From Planctomycetota bacterium (GTDB lineage Bacteria; Planctomycetota; Planctomycetia; Pirellulales; Pirellulaceae): a DNA stretch of 64,000 bases. Shown here in pieces: positions 55,272 through 63,422 of this stretch. The position numbers were made by a program, and so were the translations under genes. The notes under the pieces were generated by a model that ran no database searches, was not told the origin of the DNA, and saw only the letters and a list, made by a program, of their open reading frames with translations. Location of the stretch: NCBI GenBank assembly GCA_016872775.1, contig VGZA01000010.1, forward strand, positions 50,829 to 114,828, given 5' to 3'. Within the stretch, counting starts at the first letter, position 1, and each line of letters starts with the position of its first letter.

Positions 55272-58200
55272 ATGAATCGACGCCGCTCTCTGCTTGCTGA
55301 TCTTCCCGCGACGGTTCGTCCAGAAAGCAGGTCCCGGCGACCGGCGCAACCCGATCGATCCTGGCCGACGCTCGGCTTGCGACTCGCGATCGGCCTCATG
55401 GTACTATTCGCCGACGCGCCTCTCCGCCGCGATCGGCACTCGCCATTGCACGCCGCCGGGGAGATGCGGCCGACGAGTGACGCGGCCGCCCCGTCGCGCC
55501 CGCCGGTTCCGTCGACCCATCCGGTTCTACCCGCCGAGTCGCTGCGTTACTTTCAGCTCGACGATGATCTGGAGATCCAACTGGTCGCCCACGAACCGCA
55601 AGTCATCGATCCGGTGGCGATTCGATTCGACGAACGGGGAAGGATCTGGGTCGTGGAAATGGGCGATTATCCCCACGGACCACCGCCGGGCGGTACCCCC
55701 AGTTCGCGCATCCGAATCCTGGAAGACCTGGACCGCGACGGAATCTATGAGGCGTCCCGACTGTTCGCCGACAAGTTGCTTTTCGCCACCGGTTTGCAGC
55801 CATGGCGGGACGGCGCGGTTGTGACTCTGGCGGGCGAGGTCGCCTTCCTCCGCGACACCGACGGCGATGGTCGCGCCGATGCTCGAGAAACCTGGTACAC
55901 CGGTTTTGTCCAGGAAAACTCGCAACTCCGCGCCAACCATCCTCGCCTGGGCCTCGATGGCTGGATCTATGTCGCGAACGGCCTTCGTGGCGGAACAATC
56001 ATCGATCCCCGACAGCCCGATCGCGCAGCGGTGTCGATCAGCGGGCGTGATTTCCGCTTCCATCCGTGGAGTGGCGCCTTTGAAGCGGTGTCGGGAATGG
56101 GACAATTTGGTCTGACATTCGACGAACAGGGCGAGCGATTCGTCTGCAGCAACCGCAATCCGCTCCAGCATATTGTCGTCGAAGACCATTACCTGCGCCG
56201 CAACCCGCGCGCGGCCCTTCCCGCCGTGGTTCAGGACGTGGCACGCTCCGGCGAAGAGTCGAGGTTGTTCGCGTTGACGCGCGCCTGGACGACCTCGAAT
56301 CTACACGCCGGGCAGTTCACTGCCGCCTGTGGGGTGAAGATCTACACGGGTAACCACCTGCCGGCCGAATATCGAGGGAATGCCTTCACCTGCGATCCGA
56401 CCGCCAACCTGGTGCACCGCGAACGGCTAACCGAGTCCGGCGGGACGTTCGTTTCCCGGTCGCCGTACGAGTCACGTGATTTTTTGGCGTCCAGCGACGA
56501 GTGGTTCCGGCCTGTGAATCTTGAAGTCGGCCCGGAGGGGGCGCTGTATCTGGTCGACATGTACCGGGCGGTGATCGAGCACCCCCAATTCATGCCGACC
56601 GAATTGCAGAGCCGCCCCGACCTGCTTCTGGGAAACGATCGGGGACGAATCTATCGCATCGTTCGCAAAAATGTTGTCGCGCCCCCGGCGGCCGCTGTAA
56701 CCGATTTGCCAGGCGCGCTCGACGACGATAACAGCTGGCGACGGGAAACGGCGTTTCGAAAACTGTACGAACGGCGCGATCGCGCCGATCTGGAGCCGCT
56801 ACGACTGCTGGCCTCGTCCGCGCGCCACGCCCCTGCGCGCGCCGCCGCACTACTGCTGTTGCGGGAGTTCGACGCCCTGGCGGATGACTCAATTCGCTCT
56901 TCGTTACGCGACAGGTCGCCCATGGTCCGCCGCTGGGCGATAAAGCTCGCCGAGTCCCGAATGGAAAAGACACCCGAACTCAGGGAAGCTGCCGCCGCTC
57001 TAGTCAACGACGACGACCCCAAGGTCCGCTTTCAAGCCGGTCTGAGCCTGGCACCGATGACCGTTTTGGAAACCGATTCCCTGCGGCAGGCCGCTCTGCG
57101 CGGCGCGGATGACCCCTGGACCCGCCGTGTCATCATTCTCGCCGCCGGCTCTTTCGCCGCCGATGTGGCTCAAAAACTGATCGATGATCCACGCTGGTCG
57201 AGTGCTCCACCGCCCGAATCGATTGTGGAACTTACCCGCGAACTGCTGGCGACATCCTCGCATGAACTACCCGACGAAACCGCCGCCAAAACTCTCCTGC
57301 GGTTGCTGGAGGCCCCCGTCCATCGCACGGTCTTCCAGTTGCCTTGTATTCTGGCCATTGCCCAGGGAATGGCGCGACGCGGCGCGGCAATCAGTGCTTT
57401 GCCCTCGTCCGACCAATCCCGTCAGGCGTGGCGGCGCGTGATGGATGAGTTTGCACGCATTGCCACCACCCGCCCCGACTCGGAAGCCGATTCGACGATC
57501 AGTCCGAACGCCACGAGATTATCCGCCATCGATCTGCTGGCGTACGATCCCCAATACACGGCCGCCCTGGGACGACTGGCAACGTCCGAGGAAAGCGTCG
57601 CTTTGCGCGCGAAAGCGATCGCCGCCTTCAGTCGCCATGCCAGCCTCCAGGAATGGCAGCCGTTGATCAACCGGTTCGCGGCGGAATCGCCGGGGATCCG
57701 CCGCGCGATCGTCGACCAATCGTTGGCGCGCAACGAGCGTGCCGAGGCGTTTCTCGACGCGGTCGCCAGCGGCGCAATCAAGCCGGCCGAACTCGATCGT
57801 GCCCAGGCCGATCGGTTTACCAAACACGGCGATCCGGCGATTCGTCAGCGGGCCGAACAACGATTCGCCGGCGCGGTTTCCCCGGACCGCGAACAAGTCA
57901 CGCGCCAGTACCAACCGGCCCTGCAAATGCCCAGCGATCCGGCACGCGGCCGGGAGATCTTCACCCGGCAGTGCGCCGCCTGCCATCGCATCGGCGAACT
58001 GGGAGTCAACGTTGCTCCCGACATCTCCGATTCGCGTGTGAAAACCAGCGCGCAAATCCTCACCGATATCCTCGAGCCTAACCGCGCGATCGACAACAAC
58101 TACATCAGCTACGTCGTCGTAACCCACGATGGACAATCGCTGACCGGCGTCCTGACCACCGAGACCGCCAGCTCGATTACGCTGAAACAGGCCGAAGGGA

Positions 58201-58367
58201 AAACGACCGTCCTGTTGCGATCGGAAATCGAAACCCTGCGCTCGACCGGCGTTTCCTTGATGCCCGAAGGACTGGAAAAAAATATCCCGATCCAGGATAT
58301 GGCCGATCTGGTCGCCTTCATCAAGAATTGGCGCTATCTCGACGGACGCACGCCACTGGGTAAATGA
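55272..58367 (+). CDS. Large PVC-type protein: propeller, HEAT-like region and haem-binding CxxCH domain
   Basis: 1031 residues. The start is arginine-rich, with a hydrophobic segment near 35-48 that may be the export signal. Residues 90-470 form a glucose-dehydrogenase-like propeller (IRFDERGRIWVVEMGDYPHG, LGLDGWIYVANGLRGG, YLVDMYRAVIEHPQFMP). A helical HEAT-like region covers about 500-860. The C-terminus is a cytochrome-c-like domain with haem site Cys901-Ala-Ala-Cys-His905, then ILEPNRAIDNNYISYVVVTHDG and MADLVAFIKNWR. The family (PVC-type haem-binding) is large and planctomycete-specific; its reaction is unknown. It begins 12 bases after argF, but a biological link is unlikely. Confidence 0.92.
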   Translation: MNRRRSLLADLPATVRPESRSRRPAQPDRSWPTLGLRLAIGLMVLFADAPLRRDRHSPLHAAGEMRPTSDAAAPSRPPVPSTHPVLPAESLRYFQLDDDLEIQLVAHEPQVIDPVAIRFDERGRIWVVEMGDYPHGPPPGGTPSSRIRILEDLDRDGIYEASRLFADKLLFATGLQPWRDGAVVTLAGEVAFLRDTDGDGRADARETWYTGFVQENSQLRANHPRLGLDGWIYVANGLRGGTIIDPRQPDRAAVSISGRDFRFHPWSGAFEAVSGMGQFGLTFDEQGERFVCSNRNPLQHIVVEDHYLRRNPRAALPAVVQDVARSGEESRLFALTRAWTTSNLHAGQFTAACGVKIYTGNHLPAEYRGNAFTCDPTANLVHRERLTESGGTFVSRSPYESRDFLASSDEWFRPVNLEVGPEGALYLVDMYRAVIEHPQFMPTELQSRPDLLLGNDRGRIYRIVRKNVVAPPAAAVTDLPGALDDDNSWRRETAFRKLYERRDRADLEPLRLLASSARHAPARAAALLLLREFDALADDSIRSSLRDRSPMVRRWAIKLAESRMEKTPELREAAAALVNDDDPKVRFQAGLSLAPMTVLETDSLRQAALRGADDPWTRRVIILAAGSFAADVAQKLIDDPRWSSAPPPESIVELTRELLATSSHELPDETAAKTLLRLLEAPVHRTVFQLPCILAIAQGMARRGAAISALPSSDQSRQAWRRVMDEFARIATTRPDSEADSTISPNATRLSAIDLLAYDPQYTAALGRLATSEESVALRAKAIAAFSRHASLQEWQPLINRFAAESPGIRRAIVDQSLARNERAEAFLDAVASGAIKPAELDRAQADRFTKHGDPAIRQRAEQRFAGAVSPDREQVTRQYQPALQMPSDPARGREIFTRQCAACHRIGELGVNVAPDISDSRVKTSAQILTDILEPNRAIDNNYISYVVVTHDGQSLTGVLTTETASSITLKQAEGKTTVLLRSEIETLRSTGVSLMPEGLEKNIPIQDMADLVAFIKNWRYLDGRTPLGK

Positions 58368-58391
58368 TCCGGGTTACAGGGAACGGGTCCC

Positions 58392-58652
58392 TTAAGCGGC
58401 CGCTCGCTGATTCAGCAGTCGCCGCAACGCTGGGTGGACCGGGACGATCACCACCGCCGGATCCTCCGAAACTGCCTGAATTACCTGGTCTAACTGCTCC
58501 ACCGTGCTTTGGGCCAGGTCCACAAAAATCCAGCGTTGCCCCGCAAACTCGCACACTCCGCCACCGGATCCGCCTAGCCATTCCTGACGGATACGGAATC
58601 CAAGCAGCTCGGCAAGCCGCTGCGCGTGATCGAGAAGTTCAACGGTGTGCAT
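58392..58652 (-). CDS. Hypothetical protein
   Basis: 86 residues, regular and protein-like (VELLDHAQRLAELLGFRIRQ, GVCEFAGQRWIFVDLAQSTV, AVVIVPVHPALRRLLNQ), with no signal or membrane helix. The fold appears alpha/beta. No known family is recognised. It is convergent with the large PVC-type gene, whose stop is 24 bp away, and divergent from the kinase gene that follows. Confidence 0.7.
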   Translation of the reverse strand: MHTVELLDHAQRLAELLGFRIRQEWLGGSGGGVCEFAGQRWIFVDLAQSTVEQLDQVIQAVSEDPAVVIVPVHPALRRLLNQRAAA

Positions 58653-58863
58653 CCCAGCTTACCTGAATCGTCCAATTCCTTGACCGCGAGGATTATAGCT
58701 GCCTGCCCTTTAGTTGCCTAGCGCGATTCGTCGATCACCCTTCACAGCAATCGTAGGTGTCGCAACAAGTTAAGACGCCAGGAACGGGTAAGCCACGGTG
58801 ACGACGGAAATTGCGTGGCCCCCACCCTCCCGGGCGGCAGTGCAACGTTGGGCGAGGTCTGGC

Positions 58864-59730
58864 ATGTCGGCGGGCGATCTGGAAAAGCAAGTGACGATCC
58901 TGAAACAGCAACTGCTTCAGGCTCAAAGACTCTCCGCGATCGGCGAACTTGTCAGCACCACCACGCACGAATTCAACAACGTGCTGATGACCATCATCGG
59001 CTACGCGCAAATGGGAATCCGCCACAAGGACCAGGCCACGCGGGACAAGGCACTGGAAAAGATTCTGGCTGCCGGCCAGCGAGCCGCCAAGATTACCAAC
59101 TCGGTGCTCGGCATGGCGCGGAACCGATCCGGTTCGTTCGAACCGACATCGATTGGGAAAATTGTGGAGGAGTCGCTGGTGCTTCTGGAACGGGACATGC
59201 AGAAGTACCGCATCCGGCTCGAAACGCAGATCGCGCCGGTCCCGGAGATCCGCGCGATCGGCAACCAGATCCAGCAGGTGCTGCTGAACCTGCTCATCAA
59301 CGCTCGTCAAGCCATGTCACCCGGCGGGACGATCGTTGTGCGCGTCGAACATGACGCGAAAGCAAATACCGTCGATCTGGTCGTGCGCGATACGGGAAGC
59401 GGTATCCCGGCGGACAAGCTGTCTCGGATTTTCGAACCGTATTACAGCACCAAGTCAGGCCCCGATTCCAGCGGCTGCGGAGGCACCGGCCTGGGACTCG
59501 CCGCCTGCCGCCAAATCGTGGAACAACATCAGGGCAGAATCCGAGTCGAGAGCACCGTCGGCAAAGGAACGCAGTTCACCATCAAATTGCCGATCGTGAA
59601 CGGGGACCGGGGACCGGGGAACGGGGAACCGGAAAACCGGAACGGAAAACCGGTTACGGGTTACGGGTTACAGGTTACGGGAAACGGGGAACCGGGAACG
59701 GGTCAGGGACAGTCAATGTGCAACGGGTGA
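58864..59730 (+). CDS. Soluble histidine kinase with repeat-derived tail
   Basis: 288 residues from the ATG at 58864; a GTG at 58798 would add 22 poorly coding residues. A short coiled coil (LEKQVTILKQQLLQAQRLSAIG) leads to the phosphoacceptor region STTTHEFNNVLMTIIGYAQM. The ATPase domain has the N box LLNLLINARQAM, G1 DTGSGIPADKLS, F box FEPYYSTKSG and G2 GGTGLGLAACRQI. No sensor domain or receiver is present, so another protein must bring the signal. The natural kinase end is near KLPIVNG; the last 45 or so residues (from DRGPGNGEPENRN) are translated from a simple repeat that pushes the stop downstream. Confidence 0.88.
   Translation: MSAGDLEKQVTILKQQLLQAQRLSAIGELVSTTTHEFNNVLMTIIGYAQMGIRHKDQATRDKALEKILAAGQRAAKITNSVLGMARNRSGSFEPTSIGKIVEESLVLLERDMQKYRIRLETQIAPVPEIRAIGNQIQQVLLNLLINARQAMSPGGTIVVRVEHDAKANTVDLVVRDTGSGIPADKLSRIFEPYYSTKSGPDSSGCGGTGLGLAACRQIVEQHQGRIRVESTVGKGTQFTIKLPIVNGDRGPGNGEPENRNGKPVTGYGLQVTGNGEPGTGQGQSMCNG
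59599..59712. repeat. Degenerate G/A-rich simple repeat
   Basis: Short variants of GGGAACGGGGAACCGG, ACCGGGG and GGGTTACGGGTTACAGG recur for about 110 bp. Similar but sparser text (CCCGTTCCCCGTAACCC) is found at 59869-59886 in the opposite orientation. The repeat extends the coding frame of the kinase gene. Confidence 0.7.
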
Positions 59731-59888
59731 GGGTAGTCCCGAACCCGTGCCCAAGCAGCCCAGAACGTGCAACCAGAGAACGTCACTTGGGCATTCGAAC
59801 CGGCTTCACCGTCTCGTGCCATCGGCACGGACTCGGAACGGCCCATTCCCCGTTCCTCTTCCTTCTTCCCCCGTTCCCCGTAACCCAT

Positions 59889-61709
59889 TCACAGCGTCTT
59901 CAGGAACTCGATCAGGTCCCGCAGTTCGTCGGCGGAGAGTTCCCCTTTGCCGGTAACTTGCGTCGGGTTATGGAATTCGGTCAGTACTTGTTCCAGCGAT
60001 TTGCCGCGGCCGTCGTGCAGCAGGCGGACCTTACGAAAGACGCCAACCAGCGACGGTGTGTTGTACACGGGGTATTTGTCTTTGCTGGAGCCGAGTCCGA
60101 CGTCGTGCAACTCGTTATCGGTAAAGTGGGGTCCTGCATGGCACTGGGCACATCCGGCTTTGTCACTGTGAAAGATACGTTGCCCGCGTTCCACGGCGGC
60201 ACGCGACTCCGCGCTGACCGGTCGCAACGGATTGGGGGGTGCCTGAAGTTGTTCGAGGTAGGCATAGAGGGAGGCGGTATCATCGTCGGTCGGTTGATTC
60301 CCGAGCATGGTGGTCGTGAGGGAATGCCGCAGGGCCGCGTGCAGGTTTTTCTGCCAACCGTGCCATGTCCAGGGTCCGGTCTCGGTGAGATGGTAGAGTG
60401 GCAGCACGGTCTTATAGGTATTGGGCGTGCCGTCGTTCATGGTGTCCATGCGTACGGCGTTGGAGCCGCCTTCGTAATGGCAGGAATGGCAGCTGTACCA
60501 TTGATCGAGGCTCCGCTGCCCATCCAGGAAGATCGATTCACCTCGTCGGACCAGAGAGGGTGTCGCGGGGCCACCCAGCCCGATCGATCGCACAATGCGG
60601 CGTTCAACGACGTCAACTTCCTGCACGCTGTTTTCCAGATAGTTCGCGACGAACACCACTCCGTCGCGAGAACTGCCGCGCAGGCCCATCGGCCGACCGC
60701 CGACGGGAATCCGCCAGAACCGCTGCGTGTCGTGTTGGAGATTTCGATCGAGATGGTCGCCGATCCCGTACTCGCGCCACGGCAGAGCATCCTGGGCGTA
60801 TACCAGTAATTCGTGTGTGCCTCCGGCCGAGACAACCAGTTGTTTTTGGCTGGCAGTGTAGCCGATTCCGAACACGTCGGAGACGGCGACACCGGGTGGG
60901 TCCAACGCGATCGCTTCGCGCTGCGACGGGCCATCCCACCTCAATCTGCCCAAACGGCTGGCGATCACCCATCCCTGCCGAATCAGTGACGGCGTGATGG
61001 CGTTATTCCCGTAGAGCGTCCAGGGATGCACGATATGTTGCCCGTCGGGCGACGATACCAGGTGGCCGACGTTCAGCGCGTAGTAGCGTTCCTGAAACAA
61101 CATCTGGTTCGATTCCAGGTCGACGACGCAGACACCCAGGTCGCCGCTGGTTCCGACCGCCAGCCGTTTACCGTCGTTGGAAATGGCGAGGTACCGCGGC
61201 CATCGACCGACGTCGATCCGGGCGCGTACCGTTCGGCTGGCGAGATCAACGACGGCAACCTGGTTGACGGCGGACAGCGCGACGTAGGCGGATGCGCGGT
61301 CACGGGACAAGGCGATCCCGTGCGGCTCACCGCCGACATCCAGAGTAGCCTCGACAACCAGCTTCTTTTGCTCGACCCGCAATAGGCGCAATTGGCCGTC
61401 GTGGGCGGTGCTGACCAGGATCCGCGGTTCGATCGGATCGGCAACGATCGCCGCGGGACGGGCACCGACCGTCATTTCGTCCAGCAATTTTCCCGACGGC
61501 AGTTCGACCAGCGAGACACTGTCGGACGTCTGGTTGGCCGTCGCCAGCCAGGACTCGGCCGGCCCCAATGCCAGGTCGATCGGCGAGCGGTCCTTTTCGT
61601 CGGCTGAGCCGATCGAGATCCCGAACGAGATCCCTGGCGATGGAAGCAGCAGTGCCGCGATCGCACCGATGATTAACTGGTTCCGCAATGCGAGCGCAAT
61701 AGGTTTCAT
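59889..61709 (-). CDS. Two-haem cytochrome with N-terminal YncE-like propeller
   Basis: 606 residues from the ATG at 61709. After a signal peptide, residues 40-370 form a YncE/surface-layer-like propeller (LGPAESWLATANQTSDSVSL, IALSRDRASAYVALSAVNQV, VFVANYLENSVQEVDV). The C-terminus is a MauG/cytochrome-c-peroxidase-like part with two haem sites, CHSCH (in WYSCHSCHYEGGSNAVRMDT) and CAQCH (in KAGCAQCHAGPHFTDNE), and an end segment STDELRDLIEFL-like text (SADELRDLIEFLKTL). Such proteins act in the periplasm in electron transfer or peroxide-type chemistry. It is monocistronic and convergent with the kinase gene. Confidence 0.88.
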   Translation of the reverse strand: MKPIALALRNQLIIGAIAALLLPSPGISFGISIGSADEKDRSPIDLALGPAESWLATANQTSDSVSLVELPSGKLLDEMTVGARPAAIVADPIEPRILVSTAHDGQLRLLRVEQKKLVVEATLDVGGEPHGIALSRDRASAYVALSAVNQVAVVDLASRTVRARIDVGRWPRYLAISNDGKRLAVGTSGDLGVCVVDLESNQMLFQERYYALNVGHLVSSPDGQHIVHPWTLYGNNAITPSLIRQGWVIASRLGRLRWDGPSQREAIALDPPGVAVSDVFGIGYTASQKQLVVSAGGTHELLVYAQDALPWREYGIGDHLDRNLQHDTQRFWRIPVGGRPMGLRGSSRDGVVFVANYLENSVQEVDVVERRIVRSIGLGGPATPSLVRRGESIFLDGQRSLDQWYSCHSCHYEGGSNAVRMDTMNDGTPNTYKTVLPLYHLTETGPWTWHGWQKNLHAALRHSLTTTMLGNQPTDDDTASLYAYLEQLQAPPNPLRPVSAESRAAVERGQRIFHSDKAGCAQCHAGPHFTDNELHDVGLGSSKDKYPVYNTPSLVGVFRKVRLLHDGRGKSLEQVLTEFHNPTQVTGKGELSADELRDLIEFLKTL

Positions 61710-61881
61710 GGTCGTGCGCGGGGTAATAACGGGATGTGTCGGACGAACGTACGATTTGTGGTCGGAGTCATTGTAACGGCCATTGTAGCGTCGGGAACAT
61801 CGTTTCACCAAGCGAACGTGGTGCTGCCGATTGCTCTGGTCGTACCCAATTCGCTAAACTGCGCCCAAGGAGTGACAATCC

Positions 61882-62763
61882 ATGCCCATCGCGTTTTCCT
61901 GCCCCCATTGTGGAGCTAAGTCCAACGTTGCCGATCAGTTTGCCGGCCAAAGCGGCCCTTGCGCGAGTTGCGGCAACACGATTACGATCCCCGTGCCCGC
62001 TTTTGGCGGGGTGGGTGGGCCGGCGCCGCACGCTCCGAGTTCGTCGTCCGGAGGCGGATCGGTCCTTGTCATTGTGGCGGTGATCGGCGGTGTGATGTTG
62101 CTCGGCCTGCTCCTTTGTGGCGGTTTTGGATTCGCGCTTCTCATGCCAGCCGTACATTCGGCTCGGGTTGCCGCGGAACGCGCTGGAAGTTCCAACAACT
62201 TAAAACAAATTGCGCTCGCCATGCACAATTACCACGATGTCTACATGGCGTTTCCTCCCGCTTACACCGTTGACGCGAACGGAAACAAGCTCCATAGCTG
62301 GCGGACGTTGCTACTGCCCTATTTGGAACAACAGCATCTTTACAATCAGCTCAAGCTGGATGAACCGTGGGATAGTCCCACGAACCAGGCTGTCGGCTCG
62401 AATACGATCTACAGTTACACGCGGGACGGATTTGAGATCAACACGGACTACGTCTTGATCACCGGACCCGGCACGCTATTTGAGGATAGCAAAGCGATAA
62501 GAATGGCCGACGTGTACGACGGCAGCTCCAATACGATCATGATCGTCGAAGTGGTCAACTCCGACATCCCTTGGATGGAACCTCGCGATCTTACAATCGA
62601 TGAGTTTCTGGCCAATGTCGCGGGCGGTACAACGCCGTTTCCAGGTGGACGCAACGTCGCATTGGCGGATGGTTCAGTGCGATTCCTGCCCGTTTCGATG
62701 CCCACGGACCAGCTGCGAAACCTGATTACTCGCAATGACGGCGTCCCAGTCGCGCTGCCATGA
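61882..62763 (+). CDS. DUF1559 protein with N-terminal zinc ribbon
   Basis: 293 residues. Instead of the usual pilin leader the protein begins with a zinc ribbon (CPHCGAK ... CASCGN, cysteines at about 7, 10, 27 and 30). A Gly/Ser-rich linker and a membrane helix (about 60-95, VLVIVAVIGGVMLLGLLLCG) come next. The DUF1559 core then shows SNNLKQIALAMHNYHDVYMAFPP-like text (shown in part), SWRTLLLPYLEQQHLYNQ, DGSSNTIMIVEV and the carboxy-terminal FPGGRNVALADGSVRFLP. DUF1559 proteins are pilin-like and very abundant in planctomycetes. The cytoplasmic ribbon may serve in regulation or anchoring. The function is unknown. Confidence 0.9.
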   Translation: MPIAFSCPHCGAKSNVADQFAGQSGPCASCGNTITIPVPAFGGVGGPAPHAPSSSSGGGSVLVIVAVIGGVMLLGLLLCGGFGFALLMPAVHSARVAAERAGSSNNLKQIALAMHNYHDVYMAFPPAYTVDANGNKLHSWRTLLLPYLEQQHLYNQLKLDEPWDSPTNQAVGSNTIYSYTRDGFEINTDYVLITGPGTLFEDSKAIRMADVYDGSSNTIMIVEVVNSDIPWMEPRDLTIDEFLANVAGGTTPFPGGRNVALADGSVRFLPVSMPTDQLRNLITRNDGVPVALP

Positions 62764-62853
62764 GCGACACGGTATGTGTTGGTTGGCCGGTTGTCGCGGG
62801 ACAGCTGATGGCAAAGCTGGTGATTCGCGCGCCGACCGGGTACGCCGCGTCTG

Positions 62854-62962
62854 CATGTCAAGTCAGGCGTTGATTGGTTCGACTTGCATGGGAAGGTCGA
62901 TTTTGACGGAGCTTCGGTGGCGTTCCCCGAGCTCTTGAAGGCGATGCTGCTGGGCGCGCTGA
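62854..62962 (+). pseudogene. Short remnant of a SNF2-helicase-like gene
   Basis: About 36 codons read VKSGVDWFDLHGKVDFDGAS and VAFPELLKAMLLG, which resembles the N-terminal associated region of planctomycete SNF2-family helicases. It has no start, no helicase motifs and is followed directly by a different remnant. The assignment rests on one short segment. Confidence 0.3.
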
Positions 62963-62969
62963 CGGCCGC

Positions 62970-63360
62970 GAAACCGGAACAGAAAAGGCTTGCGCCGAAA
63001 GCGTCCGCGAGGTCAACGACCCTTCGATTGTGATCAATTACGATGCCGGGAATGTGATGGACTATCTGAACGTCGATCCCTGCCCGATATCAAGACTTGT
63101 GCTGACCTGATCCGCAGCTTCTGCATGAAAGACCATCGCAATTGGCCGAAAGACGAGGACTGTGCGCCAGGTTATGGGGAAATCGACCACTATCGGTTGC
63201 TGGACGCCGTTCGCGATACGGGCCGCACCGTACCGTTGTGCTGTGAGAAAATCTCAGCACCGCGGATTCCTCGCCACACGACTCCCGAACGGATCGACCG
63301 CATGGCGCAACGGACTCGCAAATTTCTGGAAACCGTCATCCAGGGCCTGGGACAGGTCGT
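62970..63360 (+). pseudogene. Remnant of a TIM-barrel sugar phosphate isomerase gene
   Basis: The first part reads VNDPSIVINYDAGNVMDYLN and, after a one-base shift near 63080, the next reads LPDIKTCADLIRSFCMKDHR, GYGEIDHYRLLDAVRDTG and ERIDRMAQRTRKFLETVI. This is the C-terminal third of an AP-endonuclease-2-type barrel, with the metal-site Asp (YDAGN), His (KDHRN) and a Glu (CEKI). The N-terminal two-thirds are absent and the frame is broken. Confidence 0.6.
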
Positions 63361-63422
63361 TGCCACCGGTCCCAGAAGGGATGTACGGGGAATTCTGCGA
63401 GTCCTGGGATGCTTCCGGAAAC

